8,353 nucleotides of DNA. Source: an uncultured Clostridia bacterium (GTDB taxonomy: Bacteria > Bacillota > Clostridia > Christensenellales > CAG-917). The notes beneath the pieces are model-generated. The model did no database searches and was not told where the DNA came from. It saw only the letters and a program-made list of their open reading frames with translations. Made by a program: the position numbers and the translations under genes. The stretch lies in NCBI GenBank assembly GCA_946056785.1, contig CAMGKS010000049.1:1-8353 (forward strand), read 5' to 3'. Shown here in pieces: positions 1-6,386 of the stretch (its first letter is position 1; the number at the start of each line of letters is the position of its first letter).

Positions 1-227
1 GTCAGGCTTTTATGAAAACTATATAAATCTATCCTTTTAAACGCGGAGGGACAATTAAATTCAAATGAGTATGGTTTATGAAAACAATCTGAATCTATCC
101 GTTTAAACCTTAATTAAAAATCAACTTTAACACGGTTAAGTTATCTTAGTTTCAGCTTTTACATTAAGGCAAAACGATCTGCGCTTATGATACTTATAAC
201 GCTTATGCCGCCGTAAAACTAAAACGG
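1..227. other. Intergenic stretch downstream of the Gx transporter gene
   Basis: I see no complete gene in this stretch. It holds two copies of a 34-nt direct repeat (9-42 and 75-108), listed separately. No convincing hairpin terminator follows the Gx gene. The only nearby inverted repeat, CCGT (211-214) with ACGG (224-227), has a 4-bp stem and no clean T-tract. A plus-strand reading frame open from the left edge ends at the TAA at 38-40. It could be the last codons of an off-window gene, but 12 codons are too few to judge. Confidence 0.5.
9..108. repeat. Imperfect 34-nt direct repeat, two copies 66 nt apart
   Basis: Copy 1 (9-42) and copy 2 (75-108) match at 30 of 34 positions by eye. Both start TTTATGAAAAC and end in TTTAAAC, with the shared core AATCTATCC. 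Both copies carry the same plus-strand frame, ending YEN-x-x-NLS-[FV] then TAA (38-40 and 104-106). This may mean that the 3' end of an upstream plus-strand gene was duplicated, or that the repeat is a dispersed noncoding element. No third copy was noticed elsewhere in the window. Confidence 0.7.
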
Positions 228-887
228 TCAGGTTAAGTCCTCGGGAAAATCGATTTCGTCTTTCTCGGCGTTCTTAATTTCAGTCGTACTGCTTTCAACA
301 TACTCGATTTTCCGTTTGTCTAAGCAGACTTTGTCGTGCTTTGCCGTTTTGTCCTGCCGCATATCACGATAATTTTTAAGCCCGAATTTTCCTCCGACAG
401 CCAATGCCGCAAAATGGCAGGCTAATCCCGTAAACAAACCGCACAATGCCCCGATTACCAACAGATACGGCAGATAATAAAACACGCTTTCCCCTATCAC
501 CGCAACCGCCACGAGAATTTGCACAAAATTGTGCAACATTCCCCCCATTGAACTTGTAGCGGGAACGGAAAAAAGTTTACATGAAATCATAAAAGTCATA
601 ACCGTATAGGCAATCAATCCGGACGGCAGCGACCAGAGCAATGCGATATAATTTCCGGTAAAAACCGACATCATGAAACAACGGAGTATTAAAATCAGAT
701 ATCCTTCCCATCTTCCTATCAATAAAAAACAAAAAAGCAATATCACGTTGCCCAAACCTAATTTCGCATACGGCATCACGGGAATCAGCGGCGGAAGCAA
801 ATTCTCAATGAGAGAAATAATAAGGCTTACGGCAAGCAACAATCCGACGTTTGCTATTTTTTTAACGCTTATCGTTTTTCTTTTCAT
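228..887 (-). CDS. Gx transporter family membrane protein (formerly 'heptaprenyl diphosphate synthase component I'; EetB-like)
   Basis: This is a small polytopic membrane protein of 219 aa. Seen in the sequence: a hydrophobic segment at about residues 12-35, the family-like stretch PYAKLGLGNVILL (39-51), further hydrophobic segments around 50-75, 80-105, 120-140 and 140-166, SLPSG (86-90) and GGMLHNFVQ (115-123). These conserved features match the Hpre_diP_synt_I / Gx transporter family. That family was once called a prenyl-synthase subunit but looks like an ECF-type substrate-binding membrane protein. Its substrate is not known to me. The start ATG (885-887) overlaps the stop of the NusG-II gene in an ATGA arrangement, so translation is probably coupled. 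This is the last gene of the degV-apbE-nusG-II operon. Relatives sit beside ApbE and NusG-II genes in electron-transfer loci, where I recall the similar protein being called EetB. Oddity: a charged, non-membrane tail of about 50 residues (168-219). Confidence 0.85.
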   Translation of the reverse strand: MKRKTISVKKIANVGLLLAVSLIISLIENLLPPLIPVMPYAKLGLGNVILLFCFLLIGRWEGYLILILRCFMMSVFTGNYIALLWSLPSGLIAYTVMTFMISCKLFSVPATSSMGGMLHNFVQILVAVAVIGESVFYYLPYLLVIGALCGLFTGLACHFAALAVGGKFGLKNYRDMRQDKTAKHDKVCLDKRKIEYVESSTTEIKNAEKDEIDFPEDLT

Positions 888-1234
888 CCCGTCACCACGT
901 CCACTTCGCCCTTTCCCGAAATTTTGACTATAACTTTATTCGGCAAACAAGTTATCATTTCGCCTGCTTTGCAAATTTTACCTGCCGACACGCAATCTTG
1001 TCCTATACAATCGCTGTATGACACAAACGCCTGTTTATTTGAAACCGTAACGGTAACGTGAGAATCGACTTGATAAACAAAGTCAACCGATAGACTTTCC
1101 GATTTTACAAGTTCGCCGTTTTTATATATCTCTACTCGCTCACCGACCGGCTTAATTAAAAAACAGATCGACAAAACCGCCGCTGCTAAAAATACGGCAA
1201 GAACAATCAAGTCAAACCATTTAAAAACCTTCAT
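884..1234 (-). CDS. NusG domain II-containing membrane-anchored protein (EetA-like)
   Basis: This is a small extracytoplasmic protein with one N-terminal membrane anchor (about residues 8-27) followed by a beta-rich domain. The signature region YSDCIGQDCVSAGKIC followed by GEMITCLPNKVIV matches the stand-alone NusG-II family. Four cysteines in this region could bind a cofactor or form disulfides (inference). The family's biochemical role is not established. Despite the name it is not the transcription factor NusG. I chose the ATG at 1232-1234 (116 aa). An in-frame GTG two codons upstream (1238-1240, 118 aa) is possible, but it lies inside the only SD-like sequence, AAAGGTG (1238-1244), which is better placed to serve the ATG. 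The stop overlaps the Gx gene start by 4 nt, and apbE lies about 80 bp upstream. Co-occurrence with ApbE and Gx points to a role in flavin-linked electron transfer at the membrane. Confidence 0.85.
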   Translation of the reverse strand: MKVFKWFDLIVLAVFLAAAVLSICFLIKPVGERVEIYKNGELVKSESLSVDFVYQVDSHVTVTVSNKQAFVSYSDCIGQDCVSAGKICKAGEMITCLPNKVIVKISGKGEVDVVTG

Positions 1235-1302
1235 ACGCACCTTTGGCGGGTTAAGCGATTAGCTTACAGAGCGATTAACCGTTATACTAAAACGTTTACG
1301 CT

Positions 1303-1314
1303 TCGATTAATCGA
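1303..1314. repeat. 12-bp perfect palindrome in the apbE/NusG-II gap
   Basis: TCGATTAATCGA is its own reverse complement and lies just past the apbE stop codon (1317-1319). The rest of the gap carries AGCGATTA twice (around 1254 and 1270). It has no T-tract, so it is not a terminator. It could be a protein-binding site, an mRNA processing structure, or chance in AT-rich DNA. Confidence 0.4.
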
Positions 1315-1316
1315 TT

Positions 1317-2300
1317 TTATTTTTTTTCTACAAAATCGATATCGCCTACAACCGTAACCGTCAAATCGGAATCGATAAGCACGCCTTTTAAATTTAATTT
1401 TTCGATTAGCTCTATTCCCTTTTCTTTGCCTAAAACCATTACCGCCGTCGTCACTGCGTCGCACAAAGTATAATTGTCCGACACAACGGTGACTGAAATT
1501 AAATTTGCGTCGTCTTTTACTCCTGTCGGATAACCTGTAAACGGCGAAATTATATGATGATAATTTATTCCGTCATAAACGTAACGTCTTTCATAATCGC
1601 CGCTTGTGGAAACGCTCATTTTGCTATTCAAAGTAAACTTACCTATATACCCGTCTCCCCGCGGATTTTGTATCCCGACAGAAATATCTTGTCCTGCGGC
1701 AACGATGTTTCCGCCGACGTTGATAATTCCTTGCATACCATCGGCAATCGATAAAGCCTCGCCGGCAGCATAGCCTTTCGCAAGTCCGCCAAGGTCGATT
1801 TTCAAGCCGTCCAGTTTTTTCGTAACCGTCAGATTTTCCTCATCGAGCAACAATTTATCCATTCCGACCAAACTTAAAGCGTCAAGAATTTCTTCATCAC
1901 ACGGAAGAGTTGTCGGAATGCCGACGTAAGTATCTGCGGAAAACTTCCATAACCGAGATAAAGGATAAACCGTAGGGTCAAATGCCCCGCCGGAAGCCGT
2001 ATACACTTCTTTTGCACAGATTAACACCTGCATGGTTTCCCGACTGACGCTCACGGGAGTATCTTTTAAGGCAGCATTTATTTTATACACGTCGCTTCCG
2101 TCTTTTGTTGCCGACATGAGATTTTCTATTTTTATAAGTCGTTTTTCAATCTCTACAAGTTTTTTTGAAGCGTCAGAGCCGCTTAATTCTATATCGACAA
2201 AAGTCCCGAATATTAAATATTGTCCTGTTTTGTTGCAAGCACAAAACAAGACAATACATAAGACGCATAAAATCAAAACAAAAAGTTTTTTAATTTTCAT
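1317..2300 (-). CDS. apbE: FAD:protein FMN transferase, ApbE-family lipoprotein
   Basis: ApbE enzymes use FAD and Mg2+ to attach FMN covalently to a Thr/Ser of target proteins, acting outside the cytoplasmic membrane. The protein is 327 aa, typical for the family. Seen: a lipoprotein-type signal (residues 1-22) with a somewhat atypical lipobox F-C-A-C (Cys22), FGTFVDIEL (31-39), SGGAFDPTVYPL (103-114), IDLGGLAKGYAAG (168-180), INVGGN (193-198), SVSTSGDYER (229-238), HHIISPFTGYPTG (248-260), and the late acidic/Thr site CDAVTTAVMVLG (280-291) expected to bind metal. All main motifs look intact, so it is probably active. It starts 12 bp after the degV stop, so the two are surely cotranscribed. 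The SD is weak (AAAAGAG region), which suggests re-initiation by ribosomes leaving degV. The NusG-II and Gx genes follow. This layout resembles FmnB of flavin-based extracellular electron transfer, but no acceptor protein is in the window. Confidence 0.95.
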   Translation of the reverse strand: MKIKKLFVLILCVLCIVLFCACNKTGQYLIFGTFVDIELSGSDASKKLVEIEKRLIKIENLMSATKDGSDVYKINAALKDTPVSVSRETMQVLICAKEVYTASGGAFDPTVYPLSRLWKFSADTYVGIPTTLPCDEEILDALSLVGMDKLLLDEENLTVTKKLDGLKIDLGGLAKGYAAGEALSIADGMQGIINVGGNIVAAGQDISVGIQNPRGDGYIGKFTLNSKMSVSTSGDYERRYVYDGINYHHIISPFTGYPTGVKDDANLISVTVVSDNYTLCDAVTTAVMVLGKEKGIELIEKLNLKGVLIDSDLTVTVVGDIDFVEKK

Positions 2301-2312
2301 TTTTCTGCTCTT

Positions 2313-3179
2313 TTATCTGCTTTCCGAAGGGAAAATAATTCCAACCGTACCCGGACCGCAGTGAGCTCCAATAACAGGACCGATAGGTTGACGCCAGATA
2401 AGTGCGTCAGGGAACTTTTCACGAACCTTGGCTTCCAATTCGTCACCGAGTGCTTTTGCGTCGGCGTCAAGGATAACGATAGGAGCGTCGTCATACGGCA
2501 TATATTTATCAACTAATTGTTGCGCCATAAAGCTGAGAGCCTTTTTCGTTCCGTTTTGTTTGCACATAACGTCTATTTCGCCGCTTTCGCCGATTCCGAG
2601 AATAGGCTTCAAATTGAGCAAATTGCCTATAACCGCTTTACCTGCTGAAAGTCTGCCGCCACGTGCAAGATATTTAAGGTCTTCAACCGCAAAACGTATA
2701 CAACAGTTATGAACGACTTTATTCAAATATTCAACGGTTTTGTCAACGTTCTTTCCGTTGGCGTTAAAGAATTTAGCGCCGAGATAGACTATAAGACCTG
2801 CTCCCATACAAATATTAAGCGTGTCGAAAATGGTAAATCTGGCTTTAGGATATTTAGCGCTGAGTTCTTTTACGGCTTTATCCATTTGATTGAAAGTACC
2901 GCTCATTTTGCTCGAAAAAGCAATGTACAAAATATCTTCGCCCGCTTTGAAATAGGGCTCGAAATAATCAATATAATCTTGTTCGTTAAGAGCGGAAGTT
3001 ATGGCAGTTGCTCCGGCACGCATTTTGTCGAAAAAACCTTTAAAATCCGTTTCTTTTCCAAGATCGTACAAATACTCTTTGCCGTCTATAGTATAAGGCA
3101 TCTTTATAACTTTAATATCCAATTCTTCCGCATAAGTATACCACAATTCGCAATCTGTATCACAAAATAAAACTGACAT
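2313..3179 (-). CDS. DegV family protein (fatty-acid-binding, FakB-like)
   Basis: DegV proteins bind a fatty acid. The characterised FakB members present it to the kinase FakA for phosphorylation and entry into phospholipid synthesis. The protein is 288 aa, normal length. Seen: N-terminal VLFCDTDCELWY (3-14) in the place of the usual DSt motif, KMPYTIDGKEY (26-36), AITSALNEQDY (59-69), FSSKMSGTFNQ (88-98), VEDLKYLARGGRLS (165-178), and PVIGAHCGPGTVGIIF (268-283). Thr61, Ser90/Ser93 and His273 are at the positions expected for the lipid carboxylate (family knowledge). The start is fixed by AGGAGG 4 nt before the ATG. It is the first gene of the operon with apbE. No FakA-like kinase is nearby, and the reason for the link to flavinylation genes is unclear; several DegV paralogues per genome are common. 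Which ligand it carries cannot be told from sequence. Confidence 0.93.
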   Translation of the reverse strand: MSVLFCDTDCELWYTYAEELDIKVIKMPYTIDGKEYLYDLGKETDFKGFFDKMRAGATAITSALNEQDYIDYFEPYFKAGEDILYIAFSSKMSGTFNQMDKAVKELSAKYPKARFTIFDTLNICMGAGLIVYLGAKFFNANGKNVDKTVEYLNKVVHNCCIRFAVEDLKYLARGGRLSAGKAVIGNLLNLKPILGIGESGEIDVMCKQNGTKKALSFMAQQLVDKYMPYDDAPIVILDADAKALGDELEAKVREKFPDALIWRQPIGPVIGAHCGPGTVGIIFPSESR

Positions 3180-3183
3180 AATT

Positions 3184-3189
3184 CCTCCT
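3184..3189 (-). promoter_or_regulatory. Shine-Dalgarno site of degV
   Basis: The minus strand reads AGGAGG, a perfect match to the anti-SD core, 4 nt before the degV ATG. The spacing is a little short but usable, and it fixes the start. It contrasts with fhs and the lipid kinase, which have no SD at all. Confidence 0.85.
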
Positions 3190-3334
3190 GAATTCCCCTG
3201 AATTTGTTTTATTGAACTTAATAATTGATTCGTTTTTCCGAATGCTTTTTTGGTTGCATATCGTCAAAACGCATATAACTGAACGCATAACATGCTAACA
3301 AACGTTTACAAACAAAACGATATTTGAAATTGCC

Positions 3335-3349
3335 GTTAATTCAATTAAC
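3335..3349. repeat. 15-bp palindrome upstream of degV (possible operator)
   Basis: GTTAATT-C-AATTAAC is a perfect inverted repeat with a 1-nt centre, about 155 bp upstream of the degV start. The right half continues as TTAACAA, like a Rex half-site. The left half lacks the matching TT, and the gap between the TTAA cores is 5 nt, not Rex's 4. It is a candidate operator for the redox-linked operon, but may be chance. Confidence 0.35.
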
Positions 3350-3435
3350 AAAAGCTTCCGTAAATGACGACTATAAGCCCCGATAAACCGCATTTTCATA
3401 AACGCAACTTTTTAACAACTTTTACGAAACGCCGC

Positions 3436-3480
3436 TTTTGCTTTCATCAAAAAATGCAAACGATGATTTTTTTAGCAAAA
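3436..3480 (-). repeat. Nested imperfect inverted repeat just downstream of fhs
   Basis: Outer arms TTTTGCT (3436-3442) and AGCAAAA (3474-3480) enclose inner arms TCATC (3444-3448) and GATGA (3462-3466). An alternative pairing joins the A-run and T-run between them. It begins 4 nt past the fhs stop and could be the fhs transcript end or an RNA-stability structure. It lacks a GC-rich stem and a trailing T-tract, so calling it a terminator would be weak. Confidence 0.3.
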
Positions 3481-3483
3481 CGT

Positions 3484-5130
3484 TTAATATAAACCTTTTA
3501 TCTTTTCGTTTTCGTCTATAGACATCTTGCATGCGTTTGGAACCTTAGGCAACCCGAACATAAGCAACATACTGTTGCTGAGCACCACGACAAAACCGGC
3601 GCCTGCGCGGTATTCGATATCGCTTACGTGGAAAGTGAAATCGGTCGGACGTCCTAACAAAGTAGGATCGTCGCTGAAAGAATATTGCGTTTTTGCCACG
3701 CATATAGGAAGTCCCTTTACCAACTTTTCGACCTGCTTCAATCTTTTTAAAGCTTGCTCCGAAAACTCAACGGAACCCGCTCCGTAATAATTTACCGCAA
3801 GTTTGGTTATCTTGTCTTTTATATCGTCGTCGAGGTCGTAAATATATTGAAGTGCGTCGTGGTTTTCGGCGATTGTTTCTTTTACCGCCTTAGCAAGTTC
3901 AACGGCTCCCTCTCCGCCTTTAAGGAAACTTTCGGAAACGGCAAATTTAACGCCCATAACGTCGGCAAGTTTTGCAATCATATTGATTTCGTTTTCCGTA
4001 TCGGTTGGGAAACGGTTGAGGCTGATAACAATCGGCACTCCGAATTTTTTAAGGTTCTCAACGTGGCCGACAAGATTCTGACAGCCGTTCATTAAATATT
4101 CTTCGCTTTCTTCGTCAAGGCAACCGCTATCCATACCGCCGTTAAGTTTTAACGCTCTAATCGAGGCTACCAATACAACCGCCGAAGGATTTATCTCAGC
4201 ATTTCTGCATTTGATATCAAAAAACTTTTCCGCACCGAGGTCTGCTCCGAAACCTGCTTCCGTAACGACGATATCCGCATAGCTGAGTGCCGTATAAGTT
4301 GCCTGAATGCTGTTGCAACCGTGAGCGACGTTAGCAAACGGACCGCCGTGAATGAATGCCGGCGTACCTTCGAGCGTTTGAACCAAATTAGGATTGAAAG
4401 CGTCTTTAAGCAAAATGCACATTGCTTCTTCCGCTTGAAGCTGACGGGCATAAACAGGTCTTCCGTCATACGTATAAGCAACGAGAATATTGCCGAGACG
4501 TTTTTTCAAATCTTCAAGAGACGTAGCAAGGCAGAAAATCGCCATTACCTCGCTTGCCGCAGTAATAACAAAACTTGCTTCGTGTTCGGAAGATTTATTT
4601 CCGGCGTTTACGGTAATGTTTCTCAACGCTCTGTCGTTTGCGTCGAGGCATCTTTTGAACACAACGTTGTTAGGGTCGATAGCTAACGCATTTCCTTGGA
4701 ATATATGGTTATCTACCATAGCAGCAAGCAAATTGTTGGCTGCGGTTATTGCGTGTATGTCGCCCGTGAAATGCAAATTTATTTCAGCCATAGGATAAAC
4801 CTGCGAATATCCGCCGCCTGCCGCTCCGCCTTTAACGCCGAAAACAGGACCAAGCGACGGTTCTCTTAACGCTAATGCGACTTTTTCTCCCAAAAGTGCA
4901 AGTCCGTCGGCAAGCCCTATTGCAACGGTAGTTTTTCCTTCTCCCTGAGGGGTAGGATTTATTGCGGTAACAAGAACGAGTTTGCCCTGTTTTTCGCTTT
5001 TAACGGCTTTAACTTTTGCAATGTAATTGCCGTAACAAAAAAGTTTATCTTCATCGATACCCAGCTTTTTTGCAACGTCTTTAATTTTTTGAGGAACTAT
5101 TGCCTCTGCAATTTCTATATCACTTTTCAT
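3484..5130 (-). CDS. fhs: Formate--tetrahydrofolate ligase (10-formyl-THF synthetase)
   Basis: This cytosolic enzyme makes 10-formyl-THF from formate, THF and ATP. It feeds purine and formyl-Met synthesis or, in acetogens, the methyl branch of the Wood-Ljungdahl pathway. The protein is 548 aa, close to the family's usual 555-560. Seen: ATP-binding loop PTPQGEGKTT (59-68), signature 1 GVKGGAAGGGY (98-108), EINLHFTGDIHAIT (116-129), VDNHIFQGN (139-147), HGGPFANVAHGCNS (261-274), EAGFGADLGAEKF (291-303), signature 2 VASIRALKLNGG (321-332), and the C-terminal DDPTLLGRPTDFT and AGAGFVVVL blocks, ending in the typical short KGLY tail. The N-terminus MKSDIEIAEA matches family starts, so the ATG at 5128-5130 is right even though no SD precedes it. 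Its promoter sits so close that the mRNA may be leaderless. One divergence: a LLMFGLPKVP stretch where family members usually have MTMPGLPKVP. No other folate gene is in the window. Confidence 0.97.
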   Translation of the reverse strand: MKSDIEIAEAIVPQKIKDVAKKLGIDEDKLFCYGNYIAKVKAVKSEKQGKLVLVTAINPTPQGEGKTTVAIGLADGLALLGEKVALALREPSLGPVFGVKGGAAGGGYSQVYPMAEINLHFTGDIHAITAANNLLAAMVDNHIFQGNALAIDPNNVVFKRCLDANDRALRNITVNAGNKSSEHEASFVITAASEVMAIFCLATSLEDLKKRLGNILVAYTYDGRPVYARQLQAEEAMCILLKDAFNPNLVQTLEGTPAFIHGGPFANVAHGCNSIQATYTALSYADIVVTEAGFGADLGAEKFFDIKCRNAEINPSAVVLVASIRALKLNGGMDSGCLDEESEEYLMNGCQNLVGHVENLKKFGVPIVISLNRFPTDTENEINMIAKLADVMGVKFAVSESFLKGGEGAVELAKAVKETIAENHDALQYIYDLDDDIKDKITKLAVNYYGAGSVEFSEQALKRLKQVEKLVKGLPICVAKTQYSFSDDPTLLGRPTDFTFHVSDIEYRAGAGFVVVLSNSMLLMFGLPKVPNACKMSIDENEKIKGLY

Positions 5131-5136
5131 AGCTAA

Positions 5137-5164
5137 ATTATAACATAAATTTTATAATATTCAA
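5137..5164 (-). promoter_or_regulatory. fhs promoter with extended -10, predicted to give a leaderless mRNA
   Basis: On the minus strand the order is TTGAAT (5159-5164, -35), a 16-bp spacer, then TGT-TATAAT (extended -10; hexamer 5137-5142). Counting seven bases from the end of the -10 places +1 on the A of the fhs ATG at 5130. The twenty bases before the ATG are AT-rich with no SD. The promoter match is good; the exact start site is inferred. The alternative upstream TATAAA/TATTAT hexamers (5151-5159) have no -35 at proper distance. Confidence 0.65.
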
Positions 5165-5283
5165 TCTTTTTTCGGTACTAAAATCAACTTTGAGAGCTAA
5201 TTAAACACCGTTTGCGACAAAATATCGAATTTTTTGTTATTCTGACGATTTTTACGACAATTAGCGTCTTTTTTTCCGTTTTT

Positions 5284-5294
5284 TATAATATAAT
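5284..5294 (+). promoter_or_regulatory. Candidate -10 region of the serine protease gene
   Basis: Two overlapping perfect TATAAT hexamers (5284-5289 and 5289-5294) lie about 65-75 bp before the protease ATG. The -35 at 17-bp spacing (TTAGCG, 5261-5266) is poor, so the promoter may be weak or activator-dependent, or the real one may lie elsewhere in this very AT-rich divergent spacer (5131-5357). Confidence 0.35.
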
Positions 5295-5347
5295 AAAAAA
5301 AAGTTTAATATTATTTTAAGAGTAACGCTTTATATTATCACTTATAA

Positions 5348-5353
5348 GAGGTG
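5348..5353 (+). promoter_or_regulatory. Shine-Dalgarno site of the serine protease gene
   Basis: GAGGTG, complementary to the anti-SD, ends 4 nt before the ATG at 5358-5360 and supports that start over downstream Met codons. Confidence 0.7.
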
Positions 5354-5357
5354 GCTT

Positions 5358-6386
5358 ATGGATAATTTTTATAATTTTTACGATAACAATAATAACGACA
5401 ATCAAAACGAACCTAAAATTCCTCCCGAACAACACACAGAAACGTATACGAAATTAAAACGGAGCAATACCGCTCTGATTGTTATTTCCGTGTTGTTGGC
5501 AGTCGTAGTCATAGCGAACGTCGTCGTTCTCGCTTCGATGCAAAATATAATTGCGGAAAAATACGGCAATGCGATTTCTTCCGCTATACGAGACGAATAT
5601 TTAAAAGCCATAGAAGATAAACTTTCCGATTCAGACATAGTTTCGGACGTTATCGATTCCGCTTCAAACAGTGCGGCGGCAAAAATCGATACTTCTATCG
5701 GAGAATACGTGGCAGATAATTGTATGTCTGCCTGTGCCGTTATCACCTGCACTTCCTCCACTACCTCGTCAACCGCAACGGGATTTTTGATAACAAACGG
5801 TTCCGTCAGATATATGCTGACAAACCATCACGTCGTAACTTATGAAAAGGAAACAAGAACGGGAATGTTCACCACAACGACCACCGTGCAATATCCGTCG
5901 ATTGCTTGCAGATTTTACGGAGAATCTACAACTTATCAACTCGAAATAGTTTATTTGGACGAAGATTACGACCTTGCGTTGTTGACTTTCAAGACGGCTA
6001 CTCCGTCTTATGAAACGCACCCTGCCGTTAAACTCGCTTCGAGCGATTACGCAAAACTCGGCGAACAAGTTGCAATTATCGGAAACCCTAAAGGCATCGG
6101 ACTTTCCGTAACGACGGGGACGATAAGCCACACTGCAATGAAACTGTCAAATTGGGGAAACGCATATTACATTATGACCGACGCCGCAGTTAACAACGGC
6201 AATTCAGGCGGCCCTATGTTTGATAAAAACGGAATCGTCATCGGCATAATCGAAAGCAAAATATCCGAAACAGAAGCGGAAAATATGGGTTTTGCAGTTG
6301 CCATGCAAACAGTCTTACAATTCCTTAAAGACGCCGAAGACGAAAAATCAATCACGATTGACTACGTATCTCAAGGAAGAGTATAA
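5358..6386 (+). CDS. Membrane-anchored trypsin-like serine protease (HtrA/S1C type, no PDZ domain)
   Basis: This is probably an extracytoplasmic protease or protein-quality-control factor attached to the cell membrane. It has 342 aa. Seen: an Asn/Asp-rich cytoplasmic tail (1-34), one membrane helix (about 38-60), a helical linker (61-120), then a chymotrypsin-fold domain. The catalytic triad is complete: His158 in LTNHHVV, Asp205 in DEDYDLALL and Ser283 in NNGNSGGPMF. IIGNPKGIGLSVTTGTIS (240-257) and TDAAVNNGNSGG (274-285) are typical of the HtrA family. The domain ends about 40 residues after GNSGGP, at residue 342, leaving no room for the PDZ domain that most HtrA/DegP proteins use for substrate choice. 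Four cysteines (122, 126, 131, 184) are predicted outside the cell and could form disulfides. It is transcribed away from fhs, stands alone, and a terminator lies about 250 bp downstream. Natural substrates are unknown. Confidence 0.9.
   Translation: MDNFYNFYDNNNNDNQNEPKIPPEQHTETYTKLKRSNTALIVISVLLAVVVIANVVVLASMQNIIAEKYGNAISSAIRDEYLKAIEDKLSDSDIVSDVIDSASNSAAAKIDTSIGEYVADNCMSACAVITCTSSTTSSTATGFLITNGSVRYMLTNHHVVTYEKETRTGMFTTTTTVQYPSIACRFYGESTTYQLEIVYLDEDYDLALLTFKTATPSYETHPAVKLASSDYAKLGEQVAIIGNPKGIGLSVTTGTISHTAMKLSNWGNAYYIMTDAAVNNGNSGGPMFDKNGIVIGIIESKISETEAENMGFAVAMQTVLQFLKDAEDEKSITIDYVSQGRV

Larger units (their letters stand above)
3180..3483. other. 304-bp spacer between fhs and degV
   Basis: I see no gene here. 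It should contain the promoter of the degV-apbE operon, but I found no convincing -35/-10 pair. One TTGACG on the minus strand (near 3264) lacks a good -10 at the right distance. It contains the degV SD, a 15-bp palindrome (3335-3349) and a nested inverted repeat just after fhs (3436-3480). No classical hairpin with T-tract separates fhs from degV, so readthrough from fhs into the operon is possible. Confidence 0.5.

Noticed and set aside
61..106. A 13-codon ORF starting at ATG 65, with GGAGGG upstream
   Set aside because: The SD-like GGAGGG (44-49) is about 15 nt away, which is too far, and the ORF is just the second copy of the direct repeat read in frame.
195..230. Terminator for the degV-apbE-NusG-II-Gx operon
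   Set aside because: Only a 4-bp stem (CCGT/ACGG) can be formed and there is no T-tract.
3294..3312. Possible CcpA (cre) site: CAAACGTTTACAAA upstream of degV
   Set aside because: The right half fits the consensus, but the left half lacks the essential TG. The AAACGTTT core recurs by chance in this AT-rich DNA.
4191..4798. Long open frames overlapping fhs on both strands
   Set aside because: They are shadows of the fhs reading frame with low-complexity products and no SD. The fhs motifs fully explain this DNA.
5131..5357. A folate (THF) riboswitch or other leader RNA upstream of fhs
   Set aside because: The best fhs promoter leaves no leader at all, and I see no riboswitch-like conserved helices in the AT-rich divergent spacer.
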